Shown here: positions 43,049-50,523 of the stretch, one piece after another
Position numbering within the stretch: the first letter of the stretch is position 1
Layout: every line of letters begins with the position of its first letter
Source: Symplocastrum torsivum CPER-KK1
GTDB taxonomy: Bacteria > Cyanobacteriota > Cyanobacteriia > Cyanobacteriales > Coleofasciculaceae
Reading direction: 5' to 3'
Length of the DNA stretch: 64,000 nucleotides
NCBI GenBank assembly: GCA_019358875.1
Contig: JAHHIF010000008.1
Coordinates: forward strand, 1-64,000
Made by a program: the position numbers and the translations under genes
Notes under the pieces: model-generated
What the model saw: only the letters and a program-made list of their open reading frames with translations
Told to the model about the DNA's origin: nothing
Database searches by the model: none

Positions 43049-43891
43049 ATGTCCCCTCAACCGCGTAAACAATTTGCTCAACATTGGCTGCGTAGCGAAA
43101 AGGCACTGAATAAAATTGTTGCAGCGGCTCAGTTGCAAAAGAGCGATCGCATTCTCGAAATTGGCCCCGGTACAGGCATTCTCACCCGTCAGTTATTACC
43201 TCAAGTTCAGTCTGTTGTTGCCGTTGAGATTGACCGCGACTTGTGTGAACTCTTAGTAAAAAAGCTCGGTTCCATTGATAACTTCTTACTGTTACAAGGC
43301 GACTTCCTCTCCCTTGACTTAAATACTCAACTTGCCTCCTTCCCGGCATTCCAGAAACCGAATAAAGTTGTTGCCAATATCCCTTACAACATCACCGGCC
43401 CCATCCTAGAGAAGCTGCTAGGTACGATTGCTCAACCAGCTACTGAACCATTCGAGACAATCGTACTCCTTATGCAAAAAGAAGTCGCACAGCGTTTATA
43501 TGCTAAACCGGGTTCTAGAATGTTTGGTGCTTTATCCGTCCGGGTACAGTATTTAGCAGAGTGTGAATTTATCTGTGACGTACCTGCTAAAGCCTTTGTC
43601 CCCCCGCCTAAAGTCGATTCAGCTGTCGTGAGGCTGCATCCGCGAGTGGTAGAACCACCTGTCAATGAACCCAAGCACCTGGAGATGTTAGTGAAACTCG
43701 GATTTTCCAGCAAGCGGAAAATGTTGAGAAATAATTTGCAATCAGTCGTGGAACGCGATCGCCTCAACCACTTGCTGGAACAATTAGAAGTGAACTCTCA
43801 AGTCCGCGCAGAAGACCTGAGCGTGCAACAATGGGTAACTTTGAGTAACACCCTAACTTCCAATCCCCAGTCCCCCATCCCCAATCCCTAG
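43049..43891 (+). CDS. rsmA: 16S rRNA dimethyladenosine transferase
   Basis: RsmA (KsgA) dimethylates two adjacent adenines of helix 45 in 16S rRNA, a late step in 30S assembly. The protein is 280 residues with QHWLRSEKALNKIVAAA, the SAM motif ILEIGPGTGILTRQLL, and the catalytic NIPYNITGPILEKLL loop. The C-terminal helical domain is complete (SSKRKMLRNNLQS). Only 2 bases separate its stop from the ispE start, so they form an operon, a pairing found in many bacteria. Confidence 0.96.
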   Translation: MSPQPRKQFAQHWLRSEKALNKIVAAAQLQKSDRILEIGPGTGILTRQLLPQVQSVVAVEIDRDLCELLVKKLGSIDNFLLLQGDFLSLDLNTQLASFPAFQKPNKVVANIPYNITGPILEKLLGTIAQPATEPFETIVLLMQKEVAQRLYAKPGSRMFGALSVRVQYLAECEFICDVPAKAFVPPPKVDSAVVRLHPRVVEPPVNEPKHLEMLVKLGFSSKRKMLRNNLQSVVERDRLNHLLEQLEVNSQVRAEDLSVQQWVTLSNTLTSNPQSPIPNP

Positions 43892-43893
43892 CA

Positions 43894-44901
43894 ATGCGTT
43901 CCTACTCCCTAATTGCCCCAGCCAAAATCAATCTGTATCTGGAAATTTTAGGCGATCGCCCTGATGGATATCACGAGCTAGCGATGATTCTCCAAAGCAT
44001 AGAACTCGCTGACCACATCAATCTGCGGTCAATTAGCACAGATACAATCCGCATTCAATGCGACCATCCCCAAGTTCCTAACGACGAAAGCAACCTTGCC
44101 TACAAAGCCGTAAAATTGATGGCCGAGGAATTCCCCAATGTTTTTGCGCGGTTTGGCGGTGTTGAAATCGCTATCAAAAAGCAGATTCCTGTCGCCGCAG
44201 GATTAGCTGGTGGATCAACGGATGCCGCTGCTGTTTTGATGGGAATGGATTTGATGTGGCAACTAGGGCTAACCCAGCCGGAACTACAAGAACTAGCCGC
44301 AAAACTTGGTTCAGACGTACCCTTCTGTCTAGCAGGTGGCACAGCATTGGCGACAGGTCGAGGGGAAGCACTATCTCCCTTACCGGATTTAGAAAATCTC
44401 TATGTGGTGTTAGCAAAACACCGCAATCTGATGGTTTCAACAGTTTGGGCTTATCAGACTTATCGTTCTGAGTTTGGTCATACCTATATTCGCGATCGCG
44501 TTAGCTTAGTAACTCCGGAGGAGCTAGGATTACCGACATTAGGAGCGTCTGCCGAAAGCTTGGAATCTCGTGCAGCAAGGGTGCATTCCGGCCCAATGGT
44601 CAACGCAATTTTCAACAAAAATGCCTCGCAGATTGGTCAACTCCTACACAATGATTTAGAGAAAGTCGTCTTACCAGCTAATCCCCAAGTCACGCAGTTA
44701 CGGGAAGCGTTTGAGAGTAGTGGGCCTTTAGGAATGATGATGTCGGGTTCTGGTCCAACTGTCTTTGCACTTTGTGAATCAGAAGTTCACGCGCAGGAAA
44801 TCCAGCAGAACGTAAGAGCAAGGATTGCCGATCCAGATCTAGATTTTTGGGTGACGAAGTTCTCAAATCACGGTGTTCAGGTTGTCTCAACTGTCAATTA
44901 A
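43894..44901 (+). CDS. ispE: 4-diphosphocytidyl-2-C-methyl-D-erythritol kinase
   Basis: IspE phosphorylates the 2-OH of CDP-methylerythritol in the plastid-type isoprenoid pathway that feeds carotenoids and phytol. The GHMP kinase fold is clear: APAKINLYLEILGDRPDGYHE, the ATP loop PVAAGLAGGSTDAAAVL, KLGSDVPFCLAGGTAL and the C-terminal GMMMSGSGPTVFAL. The protein is 335 residues, slightly longer than average owing to an insert near 190-225 with no obvious domain. It follows rsmA by 2 bases and is followed 45 bases later by chlM, linking isoprenoid and chlorophyll supply. Confidence 0.96.
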   Translation: MRSYSLIAPAKINLYLEILGDRPDGYHELAMILQSIELADHINLRSISTDTIRIQCDHPQVPNDESNLAYKAVKLMAEEFPNVFARFGGVEIAIKKQIPVAAGLAGGSTDAAAVLMGMDLMWQLGLTQPELQELAAKLGSDVPFCLAGGTALATGRGEALSPLPDLENLYVVLAKHRNLMVSTVWAYQTYRSEFGHTYIRDRVSLVTPEELGLPTLGASAESLESRAARVHSGPMVNAIFNKNASQIGQLLHNDLEKVVLPANPQVTQLREAFESSGPLGMMMSGSGPTVFALCESEVHAQEIQQNVRARIADPDLDFWVTKFSNHGVQVVSTVN

Positions 44902-44946
44902 GAACTAAAGTAATTAACTGTCCCGAATCCTTTATTAACATCCAAT

Positions 44947-45633
44947 ATGAACACTGTTGATGACAAAACCATTGTCAAAGACTATTTCAATGCCACAGGG
45001 TTTGACCGTTGGCAGCGGATTTACGGCGATGGTGAGGTGAACAAAGTTCAGCTAGATATCCGCACTGGTCATCAGCAGACAGTCGATACAGTCCTTAGCT
45101 GGCTCAATGCTGACGGGAATTTAGCTGATTTATCAATTTGCGACGCAGGTTGTGGTGTTGGCAGCCTCAGCATTCCTCTTGCACAAGCAGGGGCAAAAGT
45201 CAATGCTTCTGACATCTCCGAAAAAATGGTCAGCGAAGCTCAGGCAAGAGCGAAAGATAGCTTGGGACAGGCTGCTAATCCCACGTTTACAGTGCAGGAT
45301 TTAGAGGCATTGAGTGGCAGCTACCACACCGTCATTTGCCTGGATGTACTCATCCATTATCCCCAAGACAAGGCAGCGCAAATGATTGCTCACCTGGCGT
45401 CTTTGGCAGAATCTCGGCTGATTCTGAGCTTTGCACCAAAAACCGTTGCACTCAGTCTGCTCAAAAAAATCGGCAGTTTCTTCCCTGGCCCTAGTAAAGC
45501 GACTCGTGCTTATCTCCACCGTGAAGCAGATGTGGTTAAAATTCTGGAAAATAATGGCTTTTGTGTACAGCGCAGTGCAATGACTCGTACTCGTTTCTAC
45601 TTCTCACGGATTTTGGAAGCCACTCGTAGATAG
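44947..45633 (+). CDS. chlM: Mg-protoporphyrin IX O-methyltransferase
   Basis: ChlM methylates Mg-protoporphyrin IX to the monomethyl ester in chlorophyll biosynthesis. The 228-residue protein has the SAM motif CDAGCGVGSLSIPLAQAGA, ASDISEKMVSEAQARAK, and the middle CLDVLIHYPQDKAAQMI block characteristic of ChlM/BchM. The N-terminus YFNATGFDRWQRIYGDGEVN is also diagnostic. Forty-five bases after ispE and in the same direction, so probably the third gene of the same transcript. Confidence 0.95.
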   Translation: MNTVDDKTIVKDYFNATGFDRWQRIYGDGEVNKVQLDIRTGHQQTVDTVLSWLNADGNLADLSICDAGCGVGSLSIPLAQAGAKVNASDISEKMVSEAQARAKDSLGQAANPTFTVQDLEALSGSYHTVICLDVLIHYPQDKAAQMIAHLASLAESRLILSFAPKTVALSLLKKIGSFFPGPSKATRAYLHREADVVKILENNGFCVQRSAMTRTRFYFSRILEATRR

Positions 45634-45667
45634 CGTTAAAATCGGGGCAATATATAGCGGTTAGCCG

Positions 45668-45705
45668 TCAGCTATCAGCTATCAGCTATCAGCTTTTTTT
45701 CCTTG
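45668..45705. repeat. Heptamer repeat (tcagcta)n with T-run
   Basis: Three and a half copies of tcagcta (45668-45694) end in a run of T. It follows the chlM stop by about 35 bases. It matches, in the opposite orientation, the heptamers at 28385-28410. Confidence 0.55.
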
Positions 45706-45785
45706 CTCTGTTTAAGTTTCACACACCTGCCGCTGTAGCTCATCCAACTAAAAACCGCTATGGACGACGTTAAGGTACCTCCACC

Positions 45786-46190
45786 ATGAAACTACTTCAG
45801 AAGGTAATCGCGGGTTTCCTACTCGTGTTTGGCGTTCCTCTTTCGCTCGTTGCTGTCACAGAAATTACGAATCCTCAAACCTCGCCGCAGGATAGAGAGG
45901 ACGCTTTAGCGGCGCTACTCATCCTTACTCTACCTGCGGCTAGTGTGGGAGGATGGGTAGCATGGAGATTGTATAAAGCGGGTGATAAAGAAACACGCGA
46001 TCGCCTTCGATCTACGTTTTATCGGTTAGTCAAAGAAAACAATGGGCAGCTAAGCGTCCTATATTTTGCGATGGAAGCACAGCTATCCGGAGAGCAAGCT
46101 AGAGACTATCTGGATGAACGAGCAAAAGAGTTCAATGCAACATTTGAACCCCTTGATGATGGTGGCATTGTCTACCAATTCCATCTCTAG
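45786..46190 (+). CDS. Membrane-anchored hypothetical protein
   Basis: This protein of 134 residues has two predicted membrane helices (about 5-25 and 42-62) and then a soluble helical domain (about 70-134; RSTFYRLVKENNGQLSVLYF). This layout resembles conserved cyanobacterial proteins of unknown function with a small winged-helix-like tail. The ATG start is at 45786 with GGTACCTCCACC upstream, a weak site. It precedes the DUF423 gene by 47 bases and could be co-transcribed with it. No function is proposed. Confidence 0.6.
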   Translation: MKLLQKVIAGFLLVFGVPLSLVAVTEITNPQTSPQDREDALAALLILTLPAASVGGWVAWRLYKAGDKETRDRLRSTFYRLVKENNGQLSVLYFAMEAQLSGEQARDYLDERAKEFNATFEPLDDGGIVYQFHL

Positions 46191-46237
46191 CTTTTGAAGT
46201 TCGAGAAATCTTTATTAGTTAGTTAAAAGCGCGATTA

Positions 46238-46615
46238 ATGACTCGATTATTTTTGAGCGTAGCATCAATCTTGGCAGGTCTATCCGTTGCCGGGGGTGCC
46301 TTTGCCGCTCATGCCTTGAAAGAAAAGCTGAGTGAACGGGCAATAGAAATTTTTGAAACGGGTGCCCGTTATCAGATGTATCATTCTCTTGCCCTGTTGG
46401 TAGTGGCGTTGCTCTTAAGCCGTGCTGAAGCCTCACAAAGTTTATTGATAGCGGCGGGTTCTGCCTTTATCATCGGCGTTGCCATCTTTTCCGGCAGCTT
46501 GTATGCCTTGAGTTTCAGCGGCATCAAATGGTTAGGAGCGATCACTCCCTTAGGAGGAGTCGCTTTTATTATCGGTTGGGGCTGTCTTGCGATCGCAGCT
46601 TGGGGCTATAAGTAA
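46238..46615 (+). CDS. DUF423 family membrane protein (YgdD-like)
   Basis: The gene encodes 125 residues with four hydrophobic helices. The signature sequence FAAHALKEKLSERAIEIFET and YQMYHSLALLVVALLL is that of DUF423 inner-membrane proteins, followed by FSGSLYALSFSG and the C-terminal PLGGVAFIIGWGCLA. Function in the family is unknown. The reading frame is complete. Gene placement after another small membrane protein is not informative. Confidence 0.85.
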   Translation: MTRLFLSVASILAGLSVAGGAFAAHALKEKLSERAIEIFETGARYQMYHSLALLVVALLLSRAEASQSLLIAAGSAFIIGVAIFSGSLYALSFSGIKWLGAITPLGGVAFIIGWGCLAIAAWGYK

Positions 46616-46909
46616 CCATTATTGACTCTCGATTTTCGTTATAGTAATCAGCAGTCAGCTTTGGGTCAAATCGGCTCTAGCTGGGGAACGCTCTTCTCCT
46701 GTTAATGTCCTAACATTTGTGGCGACTGCTATCTTCCAGAGTTTGAGTGCGCCAGTTGAGAAAGGTTAAAAAGCTTACTGTAGCTAGAGTGAGTGTCTGG
46801 TTACTAAAGGGAAAAGTGCGGATGGTGGCTATGCTGTAGCGGCTAAGTCGATGAAGCAACGCATCAACAGCAAGCGATGGTCTACAGAAGCTTATCAGTG
46901 CCATTCAAG
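46616..46909. other. Intergenic region with a short copy of the ion-channel gene
   Basis: Between the DUF423 gene and the end of the MscS-globin gene lie 294 bases. Besides the 38-base copy of part of the ligand-gated channel gene (see next entry) nothing is supported. It also holds the probable terminator zone of the NOS operon, but no convincing hairpin was seen. Confidence 0.4.
46781..46818 (-). pseudogene. 38-base exact copy of a pentameric-channel gene segment
   Basis: The 38 bases at 46781-46818 are identical to 51129-51166 inside the ligand-gated ion channel gene, encoding TFPFSNQTLTL (the Pro-loop region) on the minus strand. The surrounding bases do not match, so this is a small relic, either of a second channel gene or of a recombination event, placed just beyond the end of the same gene cluster. 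Confidence 0.6.
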
Positions 46910-48646
46910 TTAAGCTTCTTCTGCGCCGTCTAGCATGATTTGGGCGATCGCATCAAAGGTATTTGTCCAGGCTTGCTTGACTTCTTTCGTCCAACCTTCT
47001 TTAAGATACTGCTCAAAGGTTTGCAGCAAGGCAGCGCCAACTGCCGGATAATGTTTTTCGATTACCCCATAGCCTTTATGTTTGGCTCCTAAATCTTGCA
47101 GGATGGGAACTAAGCGATCGGGATTGCGGACATTTTCAACTAGAAGAACCAGCGCACTGAGCAGTTTTTGCTGCTGTTTTTCCATGTCGGTGTTGCTAAA
47201 CATCGAGCGCAGTTCTGGGCTGTTTCTAAACAGATTGCGATAAAAACTTACTGAGAATTCAGTTGCATGAGGCTTAATTTTTTCAAAACTACTCTCAACT
47301 AACTCAACCTGAGTAGGGGCTTTTGGTTGTACGGGAGCAGTTTGTTGTAAAGCGATTTCTGGCTGTAACGGACTTGAGCGGGTTGGATGGCGAATCTGAT
47401 CTTCAGGGGGTTCGACTGGCGCCCAGTCTTTTGAGGTTAGAGTCTTGGGGGAATGAATGGTAATATTCGTTGGGGTTTCCAGCTTAATGCCCTCTTCTTC
47501 AAAAGCTTTCCAGAGGTGGCGATGAATCTTGTCTCGAAGGCTGTTAATTGCCAGAGGGTCATCTGTCCAGAACTTGAGCTTGTAGAGAACTCCCTCCTGA
47601 CCGAAATTGACGATTTCAACTTTTGCCGTCAAACTAGTGGCGATTTTGGAATTTTCGCGAGCAGCATTCACCAAAATGGCGGTTACGGTGTCAGGCGAGT
47701 AGTCATAGTCGAGCAGCACCTCGATCTTAAATCGAGCCATGCGGCTTCTGCGCGTATAAGAGGTGAGAGCTGCATTCCAAAACAGTTGATTGGGAATCAC
47801 TAACTCTACGTGATCTCTGGTCTTGATCGTCGTGGCACGCAGGTTAATTTCTTCAACTCGTCCCATCTTGTTGTTGAATTCAATAATATCCCCTGGACGT
47901 AGGCTGCGCTCAAACAGCAGTATGATGCCGCTTAGGAAGTTGATCACAATATCCTTAAGACCAAAGCCGATGCCCACCGCTAACCCACCAGAGATGGCAG
48001 CGATCGCAGTTGAATCGAGTTTCAATTCACTAAACGCCACAAACAGCCCTAAGCCAATCAAAAAGTAACGCAGCAGGATTAGCAAAGCATCCAGCGTTGC
48101 TTCGTCTACGTGCAGGCGATTGAGCAGCAATTTACGTAAGAATTGCGCCAAACTGCTCACTCCGGCGAACCAGAGATATAGCCCAATCGATGCCGCAAAT
48201 AAACCGCGCAGGGTGATGGTGGTTTTAGCAACTGTGAAGAGTTGGGTATCTCCCAACAGTGAAATGTCGCTAAACAACCCTATGAACTGAATCACGGCGT
48301 AAGTGATAAAGAGCGGCAGCAAAAAACCTACCACCAGCGATGCATGAACCTCTTTCCCACCCATCAATAGGACAATCGCCGCGATCGCCCGATAAACGAC
48401 AAACAGAGAGACCAACGGTAAAAAGAATGTCGCGATTAAATTCAGGTTCCAATGCCCTGAACTGGGAAAAACTTGCACCAGTAGCCAGAGCGTTCCCCAC
48501 AGCAGCAACGGAAACAAAAGCGCACGAGACAACTCAGTGCCAATTCTGACCCACTGGTAGGAGTGGAGTTGCAAAAAGGTTGTCACTCGGTGAAGCGCTG
48601 GCTGAAATTGCTGATGAAGCGATTTAAGCCGCGAGCGATCAACCAT
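46910..48646 (-). CDS. MscS mechanosensitive channel fused to a C-terminal globin
   Basis: With the ATG at 48646 the protein is about 578 residues (601 in the longest frame, numbering below). Membrane helices at about 60-180 are followed by the MscS core at about 215-420: pore helix and start of the beta domain in ISGGLAVGIGFGLKDIVINF and FLSGIILLFERSLRPGDIIE. After a Pro-rich linker (420-465) comes a complete globin domain (about 468-600): FEKIKPHATEFSVSFYRNLF, and the proximal His546 in LGAKHKGYGVIEKHYPAVG, as in flavohaemoglobin-like globins. GTG at 48586, overlapping the upstream stop as GTGA, is an alternative start. A channel whose cytoplasmic end binds haem would be an O2/NO-responsive pore; this is inference. 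Last gene of the NOS cluster. Confidence 0.85.
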   Translation of the reverse strand: MVDRSRLKSLHQQFQPALHRVTTFLQLHSYQWVRIGTELSRALLFPLLLWGTLWLLVQVFPSSGHWNLNLIATFFLPLVSLFVVYRAIAAIVLLMGGKEVHASLVVGFLLPLFITYAVIQFIGLFSDISLLGDTQLFTVAKTTITLRGLFAASIGLYLWFAGVSSLAQFLRKLLLNRLHVDEATLDALLILLRYFLIGLGLFVAFSELKLDSTAIAAISGGLAVGIGFGLKDIVINFLSGIILLFERSLRPGDIIEFNNKMGRVEEINLRATTIKTRDHVELVIPNQLFWNAALTSYTRRSRMARFKIEVLLDYDYSPDTVTAILVNAARENSKIATSLTAKVEIVNFGQEGVLYKLKFWTDDPLAINSLRDKIHRHLWKAFEEEGIKLETPTNITIHSPKTLTSKDWAPVEPPEDQIRHPTRSSPLQPEIALQQTAPVQPKAPTQVELVESSFEKIKPHATEFSVSFYRNLFRNSPELRSMFSNTDMEKQQQKLLSALVLLVENVRNPDRLVPILQDLGAKHKGYGVIEKHYPAVGAALLQTFEQYLKEGWTKEVKQAWTNTFDAIAQIMLDGAEEA

Positions 48647-50022
48647 ACTAATAACACCACAACAGTAAAGAGAACCATTTGTAACCAAATAAAAGGACGG
48701 CGCAGAATTTGCCATTGAATCCGAAATAGCTGAAGCAAGTAATCAGCTTTTGGTGTGATGTCAGTTTGTACATTGTTGCTACCTACTGCATTGGTTATTG
48801 AGGCAGACCCATTAATGACTTTACCCTCCGCAGATTGGTTAATCTGATTAATAAACTGACGTGCTCCCTCAATGGGAGAAATATCTCCCTGCATTACCTG
48901 GGTGTAAATCGCATTCCCATAATAAACTAGGCGATTGGTTTGATAGCGGAACTGAGCGATCGGAATTGGAAAACTGTTTTGGACTTGCTCGATCAAGCTC
49001 CGTCGAATCGGCAGGAGCCTTCGATCAACCAATACTTTGGGATTGATTGGGATAATGATCGCGTCTTGAGCCGATTGGAATGCCAACTGTTGTTCTCGAC
49101 GGGTTACGAACTCCGCAAAGTCGAGTGCCAACTTTTTTTGGGCAGCCGATGCATGAACATTCAGCACCAGGGAATCCGTTACCAAGGCTGGAGAGGCACT
49201 ATTTAAGTTGCCAGGTAATACGGCAACGCCCAATTGATTGCCCAGTTTTTTCTGGAACGCTGATAGCTCAAAAGTCCAGCAAGGAAAATACGCAACCTTA
49301 CCTGTTGCAAACAAGTCAAATAAAACGTCGCGACGGTTATCTATATAAATATTTGGAGCTTGCTGAGCATTCTTGAGCCAAGAAAGCCAACGGCTCAACG
49401 AATCTTCCTCAAGCGTAAATTGGTCAATAGAATTAAAGAATGTACCGCCCATTGCACCAACTCCCCAAACACTATTCAAAAAGCTAGGGTCAATGGCAAT
49501 CCCCTTACCCTGATTGGCTTGATCTAACACCGCTTCTAACGTTGTTGGTGGGTCACTCGTCTGGTCGCGGTTATAGCAAAGTGCTATGGTTTGAAAGCCA
49601 AATGGCACACCATATAAGTGTTTATTTTCTGTTCGCAACGATACCAGGGCTTTGGAATAAAAGTTGGACGTATCCAGGCTATATTTTTCTAAATCTTCAA
49701 TAATTCCTGCTTCAATCAGGGAGGGCAGCACCTGATCGGGTACGATCGCTAGATCAGGTCCTAGCCCTTGACTCATTCGCTCTTTTAAAAAGGAGAAGTA
49801 ATTGAGCAGCCCTTCGCTGGTATGAATCACTTCCACATTCGGGCGAACAGTCTGATAGTTCTTAATCAGAATTTCTATGTCTTGATTGGCGTAGGACGAC
49901 CAGACTGTGAGCATTTGATGCTCAGAACTTACCGAGACTCCACTACAAGCAGACAGCAACACAGTTACAGCAACAAGCAGAAGGATGAAGATTCTCGCCG
50001 TAGAGAAACCAAAATTCTTCAT
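48583..50022 (-). CDS. Lipoprotein solute-binding protein with C-terminal membrane helix
   Basis: This protein of 479 residues begins with a lipoprotein signal (FILLLVAVTVLLSACSG, Cys near 26). The extracellular solute-binding fold (family 1, maltose-type) follows: MLTVWSSYANQDIEILIKNY, GLGPDLAIVPDQVLPSLIEA, YGVPFGFQTIALCYNRDQ, ATGKVAYFPCWTFELSAF. Unlike ABC binding proteins it ends with a hydrophobic helix (WLQMVLFTVVVLLVWLIARG, about 446-466), so it has two membrane anchors. No permease or ATPase genes adjoin. The ligand is unknown; sugars, amino acids or metal complexes are all possible. ATGA overlap with the GAF gene upstream and overlap with the MscS-globin gene downstream imply co-translation with the channels. 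Confidence 0.8.
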   Translation of the reverse strand: MKNFGFSTARIFILLLVAVTVLLSACSGVSVSSEHQMLTVWSSYANQDIEILIKNYQTVRPNVEVIHTSEGLLNYFSFLKERMSQGLGPDLAIVPDQVLPSLIEAGIIEDLEKYSLDTSNFYSKALVSLRTENKHLYGVPFGFQTIALCYNRDQTSDPPTTLEAVLDQANQGKGIAIDPSFLNSVWGVGAMGGTFFNSIDQFTLEEDSLSRWLSWLKNAQQAPNIYIDNRRDVLFDLFATGKVAYFPCWTFELSAFQKKLGNQLGVAVLPGNLNSASPALVTDSLVLNVHASAAQKKLALDFAEFVTRREQQLAFQSAQDAIIIPINPKVLVDRRLLPIRRSLIEQVQNSFPIPIAQFRYQTNRLVYYGNAIYTQVMQGDISPIEGARQFINQINQSAEGKVINGSASITNAVGSNNVQTDITPKADYLLQLFRIQWQILRRPFIWLQMVLFTVVVLLVWLIARGLNRFISNFSQRFTE

Positions 50023-50507
50023 GCTCTATATGTAGTTGCTGTCGCGATCGCAAGCTGAACTAAAGAGTGGTCTTCTTCACAGGCGTAATCGGTAAAAAAC
50101 ACTAAAATTCCAATGATCGCTTGCTCGTAAACAACTGGAAATCCAAATCCAGCTTTGACGTTGAATGCTTTCGCAATTTGGTTGCGAAGAAAGTAGTTCT
50201 CTGGCTGCGTAGAAACATCGTTAACCCACTCAGGCTGACGCGAGCGCCAAATTCTTCCCGGCAATCCTTGATCGATTGATAAAACGAACTGTTCACTACA
50301 GGCTCTAAATTTTTCAAGGGCATCCAGGCGATCGCTACTTCGGTTGGGATGGCAATACCAAAATGGACTGAGTTCGAGCAGTGTTGTTTCTGGATTTGGT
50401 ATCCAAACTTCGCCATAGTCCCAATTAATCGCTTGGCAAACACAACTGAGAGCGGCAGCGAAATCAGGATGAGGCATTGAGATATCTGTAGAAACAGAAT
50501 TAACCAT
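50019..50507 (-). CDS. Single GAF-domain protein
   Basis: The protein of 162 residues is essentially one GAF domain: ALSCVCQAINWDYGEVWIPN, the core strand GFPVVYEQAIIGILVFFTDY and an ending LVQLAIATATTYRA. A Cys at about residue 52 (FWYCHP) and other Cys at the N-terminus (LSCVC) could bind a chromophore, metal or NO, but the bilin-binding lyase motif is not evident. No output domain is present, so it would act by contacting a partner. It starts 16 bases after the channel stop and its stop overlaps the next start (ATGA). By position it may sense the product or ligand state of the adjacent channel or enzyme. Confidence 0.75.
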   Translation of the reverse strand: MVNSVSTDISMPHPDFAAALSCVCQAINWDYGEVWIPNPETTLLELSPFWYCHPNRSSDRLDALEKFRACSEQFVLSIDQGLPGRIWRSRQPEWVNDVSTQPENYFLRNQIAKAFNVKAGFGFPVVYEQAIIGILVFFTDYACEEDHSLVQLAIATATTYRA

Positions 50508-50523
50508 AAACTCCAGGTATTGA

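Noticed and set aside
46710..46904. 64-residue ORF as a second channel gene
   Set aside because: Only about 12 residues match the channel; the rest shows no relation, so it is listed just as a short relic.
48583..50022. Complete ABC sugar importer
   Set aside because: No permease or ATPase gene is nearby, and the binding protein has an extra C-terminal membrane helix; the neighbouring membrane genes are ion channels.
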